A stretch of 64,000 bases of DNA. Origin: Saccharothrix sp. NRRL B-16348. Lineage in GTDB: Bacteria > Actinomycetota > Actinomycetes > Mycobacteriales > Pseudonocardiaceae. The DNA is taken from the NCBI RefSeq assembly GCF_001280085.1, contig NZ_LGED01000220.1:155118-219117 (forward strand), in the 5' to 3' direction. The notes beneath the pieces were generated by a model. That model was not told the origin of the DNA. It did not search any database and worked only from the letters and a program-made list of their open reading frames with translations. Made by a program: the position numbers and the translations under genes. Shown one piece after another: positions 44,891 to 53,524 of this stretch (positions within the stretch are counted from its first letter, which is position 1; every line of letters starts with the position of its first letter).

Positions 44891-45637
44891 CTAGCGCCGC
44901 CGGTCGGCCCGCTTGGTCTTCTGCTCGTTCTCCGCGAGGAGCGTGGAGTAGTTGTTGCTCAGGTGTCTGCGCATCGCCGTGCGGGCCCCTGCCGGGTCGC
45001 GCGCGACGAGCGCCTCGTAGATCTCCGTGTGCTGGGCGGTGGCACGGTGCAGCCCGGCCGGCGCCTCGTTGGTGACGCGTCGGCTGGTCGTGCCGAGCCA
45101 GCGGGCGGAGTACATGATCCGGTCGAGGATGCGGTTGTCGGCAGCCCGGCAGATCTCCATGTGGAACTCGTGGTCGACCTCGAGGTAGGCGTCGGGTTCC
45201 GACTCCAGCTCGGACATGCGGTCGACCTGGACCTTGAGCCGGTCCAGCGTCTCGTCGGTGGCGCTCGCCGCGGCCATCGCGGCGAGTTCGGGCTCGAGCA
45301 GCGCGCGCAACTGGTGCAGCTCCCGCAGCAGCTCGCCGACGGTCTCCGACGGCAGCCACTCGACCAGCAACGGGCTCAGGTAGTCCCACTCCGCGCGGGG
45401 GCGCACGACGACGCGGCGGCCCTGCGCGACGTCGACGATGTCGAGGGAGGCGAGGATCTTGAGCGTCTCCCGCGCCACCACGCGCGACACCCCGAACTCC
45501 CGGGAGATGTCGAGTTCCGACGGGGCCCGGCCGTCCTCGATCCCGCCGCTGACGATGCGCCGGGTCAGGTGTGCCGCCACCTGCACCGGGAGAGTCCGGA
45601 CCTTGACAGCGTCCGGAGACTCTTGTCCCCTTTGCAT
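44891..45637 (-). CDS. GntR-family (FadR/FCD) transcriptional regulator
   Basis: 248 aa. Winged HTH at about 18-82 (PSELDISREFGVSRVVARET) and an FCD domain (about 95-230) with metal-type DHEFHMEICRAADNRILD and TAQHTEIYEALVARDP. Divergent from the enolase-superfamily gene; the shared 70-bp region has an operator-like palindrome. Regulators of this kind (DgoR, UxuR, ExuR-like) respond to sugar acids, matching the neighbouring dehydratase. Confidence 0.9.
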   Translation of the reverse strand: MQRGQESPDAVKVRTLPVQVAAHLTRRIVSGGIEDGRAPSELDISREFGVSRVVARETLKILASLDIVDVAQGRRVVVRPRAEWDYLSPLLVEWLPSETVGELLRELHQLRALLEPELAAMAAASATDETLDRLKVQVDRMSELESEPDAYLEVDHEFHMEICRAADNRILDRIMYSARWLGTTSRRVTNEAPAGLHRATAQHTEIYEALVARDPAGARTAMRRHLSNNYSTLLAENEQKTKRADRRR

Positions 45638-45645
45638 GTCATCAG

Positions 45646-45658
45646 CTTATAGGACAAG
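45646..45658. promoter_or_regulatory. Candidate GntR/FadR-type operator
   Basis: CTTATAGGACAAG in the divergent region; read on the other strand, TTGTCCTATAA approximates the FadR-like T-x-G-T-N3-A-x-x-A pattern. It is 8 bp from the GntR start and about 50 bp from the dehydratase start, suitable for repressing both. Confidence 0.5.
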
Positions 45659-45707
45659 TTGGGTACCGCGACAGTCCTTTCAGGCACGACCCGGCGGCGG
45701 GAGAGCA

Positions 45708-46865
45708 ATGCGGATCGTGAACGTCACGACGGCGGTGGTGGCCTACCACGGCCAGGCGACGCTGGTGCGGATCGACACCGACGAGGGCCTCAGCGGTTTC
45801 GGCGAGGCCAATCCCGATGCCGGCGCGGGCGCCGTCGTCGGGATGATCGACTTCCTGGCGCCGCTCCTGATCGGCGAGGACCCGCGCAACGTCGAGCGGT
45901 GCTGGGAGAAGCTGCGCCGCAGCAGGGTCTTCGCGGGCCCCCAGGGCGGGGTGTTCGTGATCGCCCTGTCCGGGATCGAGCTCGCGCTGTGGGACCTCGC
46001 GGGCAAGGCCGCGGGCCAGCCGGTCTACCGGATGCTCGGCGGGAAGTTCCGCGACCGGATCCGCCTCTACGCCGACTGCGGCGACGGCGACGACCCGGCG
46101 GGCTCGATCGCCGGGTGCGTCGACCGGGCCCAGCGGATGGTCGCCGAAGGCTTCACCGCCATCAAGTTCGACATCGACGACCTGCACCACCCGGCCAAGT
46201 TCGACGCCTTCAACCACACGGTCAACGCCGCCGAGCTGCGATCGATGGTCGAGCGCGTGGCCGCCGTCCGGGAGGCGATCGGACCGGACGTCGACCTGGC
46301 CATCGACCTGCACGCCCGCTACGACGTGCCGAGCGCGTGCCGGATCGCGTGGGAACTTGAGCCGTTCCGCCTGATGTGGCTGGAGGAGCCGCTGCCGGCG
46401 GAGAACGTCGACGCGCTGGTGCGGGTGCGCGCCCAGACCCGCACACCGATCTGCGCCGGCGAGAACCTCTACCTGCGGTGGGGATTCCGCGACCTGCTCG
46501 AACGCGGCGCCGTGGACGTCATCGAGCCGGACGTGCCGAAGTGCGGCGGCCTCGCCGAGGCCAAGAAGATCGCCAACCTGGCGGAACTCCACTACATCCC
46601 CTTCGCACCGCACCTGGTGTCGACGCCGCTGGGCACGATGGCCACGTCGCACCTGTGCGGCGCGATCCCCAACTTCTTCGTCCAGGAGTGGCACGCCCTG
46701 GAGGAGCGCGAGGTGTGGGACAGCTACGTCCACGCCGCCGACGGGAGTGGCTCGATCGTCAAGGACGGCTACATCACGCTTCCCGACACTCCGGGCATAG
46801 GCGTGGAACTCGACATGGACGGCGTCCGTGCACACGCCGTCGCGGGCTACGGGGTGTTCGAGTAG
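45708..46865 (+). CDS. Enolase-superfamily sugar-acid dehydratase (mandelate racemase/MLE family)
   Basis: 385 aa. An N-terminal capping domain (VVGMIDFLAPLLIGEDPRNV, AGPQGGVFVIALSGIELALW) is followed by a (beta/alpha)7-beta barrel with metal ligands in AIDLHARYD (Asp), MWLEEPLP (Glu) and ICAGENLY (Glu), and the general-base region EAKKIANLAE and FAPHLVST. The KFDIDD segment replaces the K-x-K of true mandelate racemases, favouring an acid-sugar dehydratase such as galactonate- or arabinonate-type. GGAGAG ribosome site. It probably consumes what the adjacent ABC system imports. Confidence 0.88.
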   Translation: MRIVNVTTAVVAYHGQATLVRIDTDEGLSGFGEANPDAGAGAVVGMIDFLAPLLIGEDPRNVERCWEKLRRSRVFAGPQGGVFVIALSGIELALWDLAGKAAGQPVYRMLGGKFRDRIRLYADCGDGDDPAGSIAGCVDRAQRMVAEGFTAIKFDIDDLHHPAKFDAFNHTVNAAELRSMVERVAAVREAIGPDVDLAIDLHARYDVPSACRIAWELEPFRLMWLEEPLPAENVDALVRVRAQTRTPICAGENLYLRWGFRDLLERGAVDVIEPDVPKCGGLAEAKKIANLAELHYIPFAPHLVSTPLGTMATSHLCGAIPNFFVQEWHALEEREVWDSYVHAADGSGSIVKDGYITLPDTPGIGVELDMDGVRAHAVAGYGVFE

Positions 46866-47071
46866 CGGAGCGTCGAACTGCTGCTCTGCGAGGCGCACCA
46901 ACAGGTGCCGGGCGCTGCTGGATGGTTCGCAGGTTCACTGACCGCATTTTGCGTGGCTCGGTCTACCCAAAGTGGGGTCACAGGGCCAGAAGGCTGAACG
47001 TGGATCTTCGTTGCTCACGCTCGTCGTCGGCTCGCGATGTCCTCCCCAGACAGCAAATCTCGGGAGGATCA

Positions 47072-48667
47072 GTGATCGAGCTCCGAAGACGCAGCACCGC
47101 CCTAAGCACGACCAGACGTCACAGACCGGGTCGTTTGGCGGCGTTGGCAACGGCCGTGGCGGTGGCGCTGGCGACCCTGGTCGCATCGCCGGGTTCCGCG
47201 TGGGCGGGTGTCGACGACTACCCGGCCGAGTGGCGCAACGCCGCCATGGACTCGCGTGTCGACTCGTGGGGCTACTACAACCGGGAGTGCACCAGCTTCG
47301 TCGCCTGGCGCCTGCACGCCCGCAACGGCTTCGAGATGCCCCGAGCCATCGGCAACGCAGGCGGCTGGGGCACCTGGTTCGCCGCGCGCGGCTACGCGGT
47401 GAACGGCACGCCCGCCGTCGGCTCGATCGCCGAGTCGTCGGGGCACGTCGCCTGGGTCGAGGGAGTCCACGGCGACGGCACGGTCACCATCGAGGAGTAC
47501 AACTACAACTACCAGGGCACCTACCGCCAACGGCGCGTCGCCGCCTCGACGTTCCGCTACATCCACGTCAAGGACATCACGTCGGGCGGGTTGTCCGACG
47601 GCACGTTCGTCCGTGACGCCGACACCGGTGCCGTCTACCGCATCGCGGGAGGCGCGCCGCTGTACGTGTCGACCTGGTCGGCGTTCGGCGGTTCCCAACC
47701 GTCCATGAACCTGAGTCACGCCGCGGTGCTGGCCCTACCCCAGTACCCGCGTGACGGCACCTTCGTCGTGGGCACCGCGCGCGGCGAGGTCTACCGCTTC
47801 GCCGGCGGCGCACCGCTCTACGTGTCCACCTGGTCGGCTTTCGGCGGTTCTCAACCCACCGTCGCGGTCGACCAGGCGGCGATCGACAACGCGGGCGCGG
47901 GCGATGTGTGGGACCACGTCCGCTACCACCCCGCCGACGGCACGTTCGTCACCGGCACCGCTCGCGGCGAGGTGTACCGCTTCGCCGGTGGCGCACCGGT
48001 CTACGTCTCCACCTGGGATCGCTTCGGCGGACCGCAGACCACGGTCGCCGTCGATCAAGCCGCGCTCGACAACGCCGGCGCCGGAAGCGTCTGGAACCAC
48101 GCCCGCTACCACCCGGCCGACGGCACGTTCGTCGTCGGTACCGCTCGTGGCGAGGTGTACCGCTTCGCCGGAGGCGCACCGCTGTACGTCTCCGCCTGGG
48201 ATCGCTTCGGCGGACCGCAACCCACGGTGGGAGTTGACGACGCGGCCCTGGACAACGCCGGCGCCGGGAGCGTCTGGAACCACATCCGCAGCCACCCCGC
48301 CGACGGCACGCTGGTCAACGGCAGCCCACGAGGGGAGGTCTACCGCTTCGCCGGCGGCGCACCCCTCTACATCTCCACCTGGGACGCCATCGGCGGACCG
48401 CAACCCAGCGTCACCGTCGATCAAGCCGCGCTCGACAACGCCGGCGCCGGAAGCGTCTGGGACCACGCCCGCTACCACCCCGCCGACGGCACGCTGCTGA
48501 GCACCCATGACGACCGCGTCTGGCAGGTGATCGACCGCGCTGCCCGACACGTCCTGTCCTGGGACGAGGTCGGTGGCCCACGCCCCACCGTCCGCATCGA
48601 TCTCGCCGCCATCCAGAACGCGGGCCTGCCAGGCGTCTGGAGCCACCTCACGGGCCACATCTCCTGA
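47072..48667 (+). CDS. Secreted CHAP-domain peptidoglycan hydrolase with 61-aa repeats
   Basis: 531 aa. GTG start with GGGAGGA 5 nt upstream. A long Sec signal peptide (about 1-46, ending SPGSAWAG) leads to a CHAP amidase/endopeptidase domain with catalytic Cys in NRECTSFVAWRLHA and His in SSGHVAWVEGV. The remaining C-terminal two thirds are six units of the pattern DGTFV...GEVYRFAGGAPLYVS followed by W-FGG-QP, a beta-propeller- or lectin-like repeat that likely binds a surface polymer. It lies 237 bp before the cytolysin-like gene. Confidence 0.9.
   Translation: MIELRRRSTALSTTRRHRPGRLAALATAVAVALATLVASPGSAWAGVDDYPAEWRNAAMDSRVDSWGYYNRECTSFVAWRLHARNGFEMPRAIGNAGGWGTWFAARGYAVNGTPAVGSIAESSGHVAWVEGVHGDGTVTIEEYNYNYQGTYRQRRVAASTFRYIHVKDITSGGLSDGTFVRDADTGAVYRIAGGAPLYVSTWSAFGGSQPSMNLSHAAVLALPQYPRDGTFVVGTARGEVYRFAGGAPLYVSTWSAFGGSQPTVAVDQAAIDNAGAGDVWDHVRYHPADGTFVTGTARGEVYRFAGGAPVYVSTWDRFGGPQTTVAVDQAALDNAGAGSVWNHARYHPADGTFVVGTARGEVYRFAGGAPLYVSAWDRFGGPQPTVGVDDAALDNAGAGSVWNHIRSHPADGTLVNGSPRGEVYRFAGGAPLYISTWDAIGGPQPSVTVDQAALDNAGAGSVWDHARYHPADGTLLSTHDDRVWQVIDRAARHVLSWDEVGGPRPTVRIDLAAIQNAGLPGVWSHLTGHIS
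47753..48667 (+). repeat. Five tandem 183-bp coding repeats
   Basis: The Asp-Gly-Thr codons recur at 47753, 47936, 48119, 48302 and 48485, exactly 183 bp (61 aa) apart. A shorter first unit starts at 47597. Long stretches are nearly identical at the DNA level (for example GTCGATCAAGCCGCGCTCGA in units 3 and 5), so unit number has probably changed recently. Confidence 0.9.
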
Positions 48668-48903
48668 CGGACACCGGTGTGGTGGGTCGGACAGCCGATC
48701 CACCACACCGTGACCGCGCACGTCGGGCGTGGCGCCGCTCCCGCGAGGGTCGCCGCGGCGATTCGAATGGCTGTCCAGGTTTCATGCGATCCGATCTGGA
48801 ATCGTCCACTCCGGCAATGCCGGCACCTTTCGACGCGTCACCAAATCCACAGCCATCATCCCGACTGGACAGATTCTCCGCGACGGGCCCTGTGCGTAAC
48901 GAC

Positions 48904-50379
48904 ATGTGGACAACGCTCGATGTTCGCCAGGTGAGCAACAAGACCTCTTTCGTCGTGCGCAGCGGGCAAGTCCGCGCGTCATCCGCAATTCTGGTACTTG
49001 TCTCGTTATCGGGTTGCGCCGTCGCGGGTGACGCGACCCCTCGGCCCGAAGACGACTACCTCTGCTCCACGTCGACCCAGCAGCGGTCCGTGGCGTACGA
49101 CAAGGTCGTGGCGCTCGACCCGACGTCGGACTGGCTCTACCCCGGTTCGATCCTGCGGCCGGACCGCGCGGTGGCAAACCGGTTCGTCGCTGTCGGCGGT
49201 CCCGCTCGCGCTCCGCTGACCTTCTCGGTCGGCAACCAGTTGCAGCTCGGCGGAACGCACTCGGCGACCTTGGACAGCCCCGCCCTGTCCACCTACCGCG
49301 ACGCGTTGAGCGGTCTGCTCGGCGCCGGTGTGTCCGGAGCGACCGTCGCGGACGTGGCGTGGGACAGCATGGAGATCACCGAAGCGAGCCAGGTCGGCGT
49401 CTTCTTGGGGGTCGACGCCTCCGCCGTGCCGATGGCGAACGCGGGCCTGGGGTTCCGGTGGCAGGACGAGTCCGTCCGCAGCCGGGCGCTGATCAGGTTC
49501 ACGCAGACCTACTTCACCGTGGACGTCGACAAGCCGACCGCGCCCGCCGGCTTCTTCGCCCCGGAGGCGCCCGCGGCGGAGGTGGACCGACTGATGGGGC
49601 AGTCACCGGTCTACGTGTCGTCGATCGCCTACGGTCGCACGGCCGTGATCGCCTTCGAGTCGACGTACAGCGAGAACGAGGTCAGGGCGGCGTTGAACGC
49701 CAAGCTCGGTTGGAACTTCGGGCTGACCACGGTGGGTGGCGGCTTCGGGGTGTGGCACGAGACGGCGTTGAGCAACACCCGCTTCAGCGGGTACATCCTC
49801 GGCGGCTCCGGCGCGGACGCGGCCCGTGCGTTCGACGGGCTGGACGCGGTCAAGGACTACATCGCGAACGGGGGCGACTACTCCCGATCGTCGCCAGGGG
49901 CGCCGATCTCGTACCAGCTGACGAATGTTCAGGACAACACCACCGCGAGGGCCGGTGACACCGTGGCGTACCCGGCGCGTCAGTGCGACCGGGTCCGGGG
50001 CGAGGTCACCGTGCGGCTGCGTGAGGTCAGAGTCGACTCCGACGACAACCTGGACCTGTGCGGAGCGGGGTTCGCACGAAACGGCAGCGAGCGGGTCACC
50101 CTGTTCGACTTGGACTGCGAGCAGGGGCGCGAGATAGCGGTCGAGCCGGGCAAGCCCTGGCAACCGGACGTCAAGCAGGTGCTCGCCGTCCTGACGAAGG
50201 ACGGCCAGACCGTCGACCTGAGCATCCGGTTGGTCGAGTCGAAGTGGAACGGGCTCGTGGAGATCGAGAACAAGGTGGAGAAGATCCGGTTCGAGGACGG
50301 CTGGCAGGGGGTGCGCGACATCAAGCTCACCCACGAGGACCGGGCCTTGACCGTCGTGGTGGAACTCATTCCGGCCTGA
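48904..50379 (+). CDS. Cholesterol-dependent-cytolysin-like (thiol_cytolysin) lipoprotein lacking the undecapeptide
   Basis: About 491 aa. The lipoprotein signal ends LVSLSGC (Cys about 38). The body follows the thiol-activated cytolysin order: WLYPGSILRPDR, RAPLTFSV, FTQTYFTVDVDKP, VYVSSIAYGRTAVIAFESTY, FSGYILGGSGADA and then SSPGAPISYQLTNVQDNTTA, each with a counterpart in perfringolysin O domains 1-3. After about residue 355 the usual domain 4 with its Trp-rich undecapeptide and Thr-Leu cholesterol pair is absent; instead there is a different beta-rich module with three cysteines. Pore formation is plausible, cholesterol targeting is not. Start uncertain (ATG 48904 or GTG 48931). 31 bp before the CHAT gene. 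Confidence 0.85.
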   Translation: MWTTLDVRQVSNKTSFVVRSGQVRASSAILVLVSLSGCAVAGDATPRPEDDYLCSTSTQQRSVAYDKVVALDPTSDWLYPGSILRPDRAVANRFVAVGGPARAPLTFSVGNQLQLGGTHSATLDSPALSTYRDALSGLLGAGVSGATVADVAWDSMEITEASQVGVFLGVDASAVPMANAGLGFRWQDESVRSRALIRFTQTYFTVDVDKPTAPAGFFAPEAPAAEVDRLMGQSPVYVSSIAYGRTAVIAFESTYSENEVRAALNAKLGWNFGLTTVGGGFGVWHETALSNTRFSGYILGGSGADAARAFDGLDAVKDYIANGGDYSRSSPGAPISYQLTNVQDNTTARAGDTVAYPARQCDRVRGEVTVRLREVRVDSDDNLDLCGAGFARNGSERVTLFDLDCEQGREIAVEPGKPWQPDVKQVLAVLTKDGQTVDLSIRLVESKWNGLVEIENKVEKIRFEDGWQGVRDIKLTHEDRALTVVVELIPA

Positions 50380-50410
50380 CCCGACCGCGCTCTGGGAACT
50401 GGAGAACGAC

Positions 50411-53400
50411 ATGGGGTTCGTGAACAGGATCCGGACGGTCCACCTGGCGAACAAGGCCGAAGCCGAGCTGGCCGGTTACCAGAAGACCGAACGGCCGCAG
50501 CTGCTCGACAGCGCGATAGCGGGGCTCGAGCAGCTCGTCCTGCCGGAGTTCACGCCGCCGGGTGAACCTGCTGCCGCCGGCAGGCACTTCAGGTTGGCCG
50601 ACGCGCTGCGCATGCGTTACGAGAGCTTGGAGGACGCCGCTGATCTGGACAGGGCGTTGCGGCACGCCGAGATCGCGGTTGCCCTGCCGCCGGCCACGGA
50701 CGACGTGCGCGTGGGATCGCTCCTGCTGCACGCGACGATCCTGTACATCAAGGCAAACGGCAGTGACGCGCCCGGGGACGTGGCTGCGGCGCTCGCCGCG
50801 TTCGACCTCGCACGGGCCGCCGTGCCCGAAAGCGGGTTCCCGATGCGGGACGTCGTGTCGAGCGCGATCGCGAGTCAGAGCGCGGTCATGCTGGCCGCCA
50901 GGTTCCGCCACACCGGGGACGTCGCGGACCTGGAAGAGGCCAGGATCCGGAGCACGGCGGCGTTGGAGGGCGAGTTCTTCAGCGAGGCCGACGCGGACGC
51001 GGCGTTGAGCAACCTCGCCCTCGTGCTCGGCGACCTGGCCGAACTGCGTGCCGACCTCGATCTCGCGGAGCAGGCGGTCACGCTGGGCGAACGCCTGGTC
51101 GATGTCGCGGGCCTGCCGGCGGCCCGGCGGTCGACGCTGCTGGCCAACCTCGCGCGGTTCCGGGAACTCCGCTACGAGCTGGGAGGCGACCTCGCCGATC
51201 TGACGGCCGCCGCGGACGCCGCCGCCGCGTCGACCGAGAGCCTGGCGCCCGACGACCACGCGGCGGTCGCGCTCGTCCGGCTCAACACCCTGGCCGCCGT
51301 GCTGATGCGGCGCTACGAGGCGGAGCGCTCGCTCGACGATCTCGAGCGCGTGAAGGTGCTGTTCAACCACGTCGTCCGCCACCCGGCGACGCCCGAGGCG
51401 GACCGCCGGTCGGCCCTGACCAACCTCGCCTGGGCGTTCCGGACCCACTACGGGGTGACCGGGGAGGTGAAGGTGCTCGACGACGCGCTGGTGCTGGTCT
51501 CGTACGCGATCGCCAAAGCGGAGGAGCAGGCGGACGGGGTGGACCCGGACGACCCGTCGTTCCGCTGGACGCTGGACCAGCTCGGTGTGCTGCTCCGGCT
51601 GCGCTACGAGGCGACCGGTGACGTCGAGGACTTGGAGGCCGCCGAGACGGCCGGCCGCCGCGCCTCGAACGGGTCGCTCCACGACCCCGTGGAGCACGGC
51701 GGCCACGCCGTCAACCTGGCCACGATCGTGCAGGCGCGGATCGCTCGCGGGCTCGAGCCGGACGAGCACCGGGCAGCTCTGGACGAGACCGTCACCCTGC
51801 TGCGCGCCGGCCTCGCGGTCACCGCGGGCGGACCGGATCGCGTGGGCGTGCAGGCCAACCTCGCGGACGCCTTGATCGAACGGCACGCGCTGCTCGGTGA
51901 CGGACGCGACCTGGCCGAGGCGCTGGCCCTGTGCCGGGACGCGTCCGCTTCGACGGCGGGCACCCCGCAGCAGCGCGTGCGCGCCGCCCGCACCCTGGGG
52001 ATGACCGCACCGGACCCGCACGACGCCCTCCAGGCGTACCGACGCGCCCTCGACGTGCTGCGCGACGCCGTGCACCCGGCGATCGAGCGCGCGGCACGGG
52101 AAGCCGTCCTCCACGAGCACCGGGGACTCGCCGTCGAGGCCGCGTCGAAGGCGATCGCCGCAGGTGACCCGTCGGCCGCCCTGGAACTGCTGGAACGAGG
52201 CCGCGGCGTGTTGTGGTCGCAATCGTTGCGCTTCACCGCGGACCTCGCACGGTTGCGCGTCGAACACCACGAACTCGCCGAAGACCTCCTGTCGGTGCAC
52301 GTGGACCTGGACCGCCTCGCGACGTCCGGCCCGACCAGGTTCGGCGGCGCCGACTCGCGAGCCGACCTGCGACGGGCGTTGTCCACGCGCCGCACGTCCC
52401 TGCTGGAGCACATCCGCGGACTTCGCGGGTTCGAGTCGTTCCAACGCCTGCCCGACGCCGCCGCGCTGGCGGGCACGGGTTCACGCGGGACCGTCATCGT
52501 CCTCGTGATCGCCGAACAGCGGTGCGACGCGCTGGTGGTCGACGGCGCAGGCGTGCGATCCGCGCCGCTTCCGGTCACCCGCGAGGACGTCCACGAGCTG
52601 GCAGCGGAGATGCTGACGACGATCGACGACATCTACGACCCGGAGAGCGCCGTCGTCAACGCCCGGAAGACCTTCGCCGCACAGCTGTCCCGGCTCTACG
52701 ACGCGGTCGCCGGTCCGGCTCTCGACGCGGCCGGGATCCCGTCGCACGGCACGGCGGACGACCTCCCGCGTGTGTGGTGGTGTCCCACCGGCGTCCTGGG
52801 CCTGCTCCCCGTGCACCTGGCCGGGACGCACACGGGAACGGGCAACGCGGTCATCGACCGGGTCGTGTCCTCCTACACGCCCACCGTGCGGGAACTGCTC
52901 GCCCGTGGGGAGTCCCAGGTCGACGTTTCGTGGGACGACGTGCTGGTGGTCAACCCTCCGCACCTGGAGGGGACGGCGGAGCTGGAGGGAGCCGGCGCCG
53001 AGGCGCGGGACGTGGTCGATCGCTTCCCCCACGCCCGTGCGCTGGTCGGGGAACAGGCGACCGCCGACCGGGTTCTCGACGCCCTGAGCACGGTGTCGTG
53101 GGCGCACTTCGCCTGCCACGGCGTGCAGGACCTCGACAACCCGTCCCAGGCGGGGCTCGTGCTCAAGGACCGGGCGCTGTCGTTCGACGAGATCGCGGCC
53201 GCCGCCACTCGCCCCGGCGCGGCGGTGGTCTTCTCGGCCTGCGACACCGCGCGCGGTGGGCTGCCGGTTCTCGACGAAGCCCTGACGCTCGTGGCCGCCG
53301 CGCGGTTCGCGGGTTTCGAGCACGTGGTCGGTTCCCTCTACTCCGCGCACGACCTGGTGACGGCACAAGTCATGGCGCGCTTCTACACCGCGCTGAGTGC

Positions 53401-53521
53401 CGCGGAACCGGGAACCGACCGGGTTGCGCGGGCGCTGCACGCCGCAGTGCTGGCCGTGCGCGCGGATCAGCGGGGCAGGGCGCCGGACACCTGGGGCGGC
53501 CTGGTGCACGTCGGGTGGTGA
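50411..53521 (+). CDS. CHAT caspase-like protease with TPR-type repeats (CHAT-1)
   Basis: 1036 aa. The N-terminal about 620 residues are helical repeats with the recurring pattern R-Y-E-x-T-G-D-x-x-D-L-x-x-A (for example RLRYEATGDVEDLEAAETAG). The C-terminal CHAT domain (about 760-1036) has WWCPTGVLGLLPVHLAG, VVSSYTPTVRELL, catalytic His903 in AHFACHG and Cys944 in VVFSACDTA. CHAT proteins are caspase-related proteases that often switch on partner effectors by cleavage. The gene follows the cytolysin-like gene by 31 bp with GGAGAA upstream, suggesting an operon of protease and pore-former. Confidence 0.92.
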   Translation: MGFVNRIRTVHLANKAEAELAGYQKTERPQLLDSAIAGLEQLVLPEFTPPGEPAAAGRHFRLADALRMRYESLEDAADLDRALRHAEIAVALPPATDDVRVGSLLLHATILYIKANGSDAPGDVAAALAAFDLARAAVPESGFPMRDVVSSAIASQSAVMLAARFRHTGDVADLEEARIRSTAALEGEFFSEADADAALSNLALVLGDLAELRADLDLAEQAVTLGERLVDVAGLPAARRSTLLANLARFRELRYELGGDLADLTAAADAAAASTESLAPDDHAAVALVRLNTLAAVLMRRYEAERSLDDLERVKVLFNHVVRHPATPEADRRSALTNLAWAFRTHYGVTGEVKVLDDALVLVSYAIAKAEEQADGVDPDDPSFRWTLDQLGVLLRLRYEATGDVEDLEAAETAGRRASNGSLHDPVEHGGHAVNLATIVQARIARGLEPDEHRAALDETVTLLRAGLAVTAGGPDRVGVQANLADALIERHALLGDGRDLAEALALCRDASASTAGTPQQRVRAARTLGMTAPDPHDALQAYRRALDVLRDAVHPAIERAAREAVLHEHRGLAVEAASKAIAAGDPSAALELLERGRGVLWSQSLRFTADLARLRVEHHELAEDLLSVHVDLDRLATSGPTRFGGADSRADLRRALSTRRTSLLEHIRGLRGFESFQRLPDAAALAGTGSRGTVIVLVIAEQRCDALVVDGAGVRSAPLPVTREDVHELAAEMLTTIDDIYDPESAVVNARKTFAAQLSRLYDAVAGPALDAAGIPSHGTADDLPRVWWCPTGVLGLLPVHLAGTHTGTGNAVIDRVVSSYTPTVRELLARGESQVDVSWDDVLVVNPPHLEGTAELEGAGAEARDVVDRFPHARALVGEQATADRVLDALSTVSWAHFACHGVQDLDNPSQAGLVLKDRALSFDEIAAAATRPGAAVVFSACDTARGGLPVLDEALTLVAAARFAGFEHVVGSLYSAHDLVTAQVMARFYTALSAAEPGTDRVARALHAAVLAVRADQRGRAPDTWGGLVHVGW

Positions 53522-53524
53522 GGC

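Noticed and set aside
46866..47071. A ydaO-type (cyclic di-AMP) riboswitch before the CHAP gene
   Set aside because: Such genes often carry one, but the 206-bp leader lacks the recognisable conserved blocks by eye.
47597..48667. CRISPR-like array from the regular 183-bp periodicity
   Set aside because: The period is a multiple of three, in frame, with conserved protein text throughout and no spacers.
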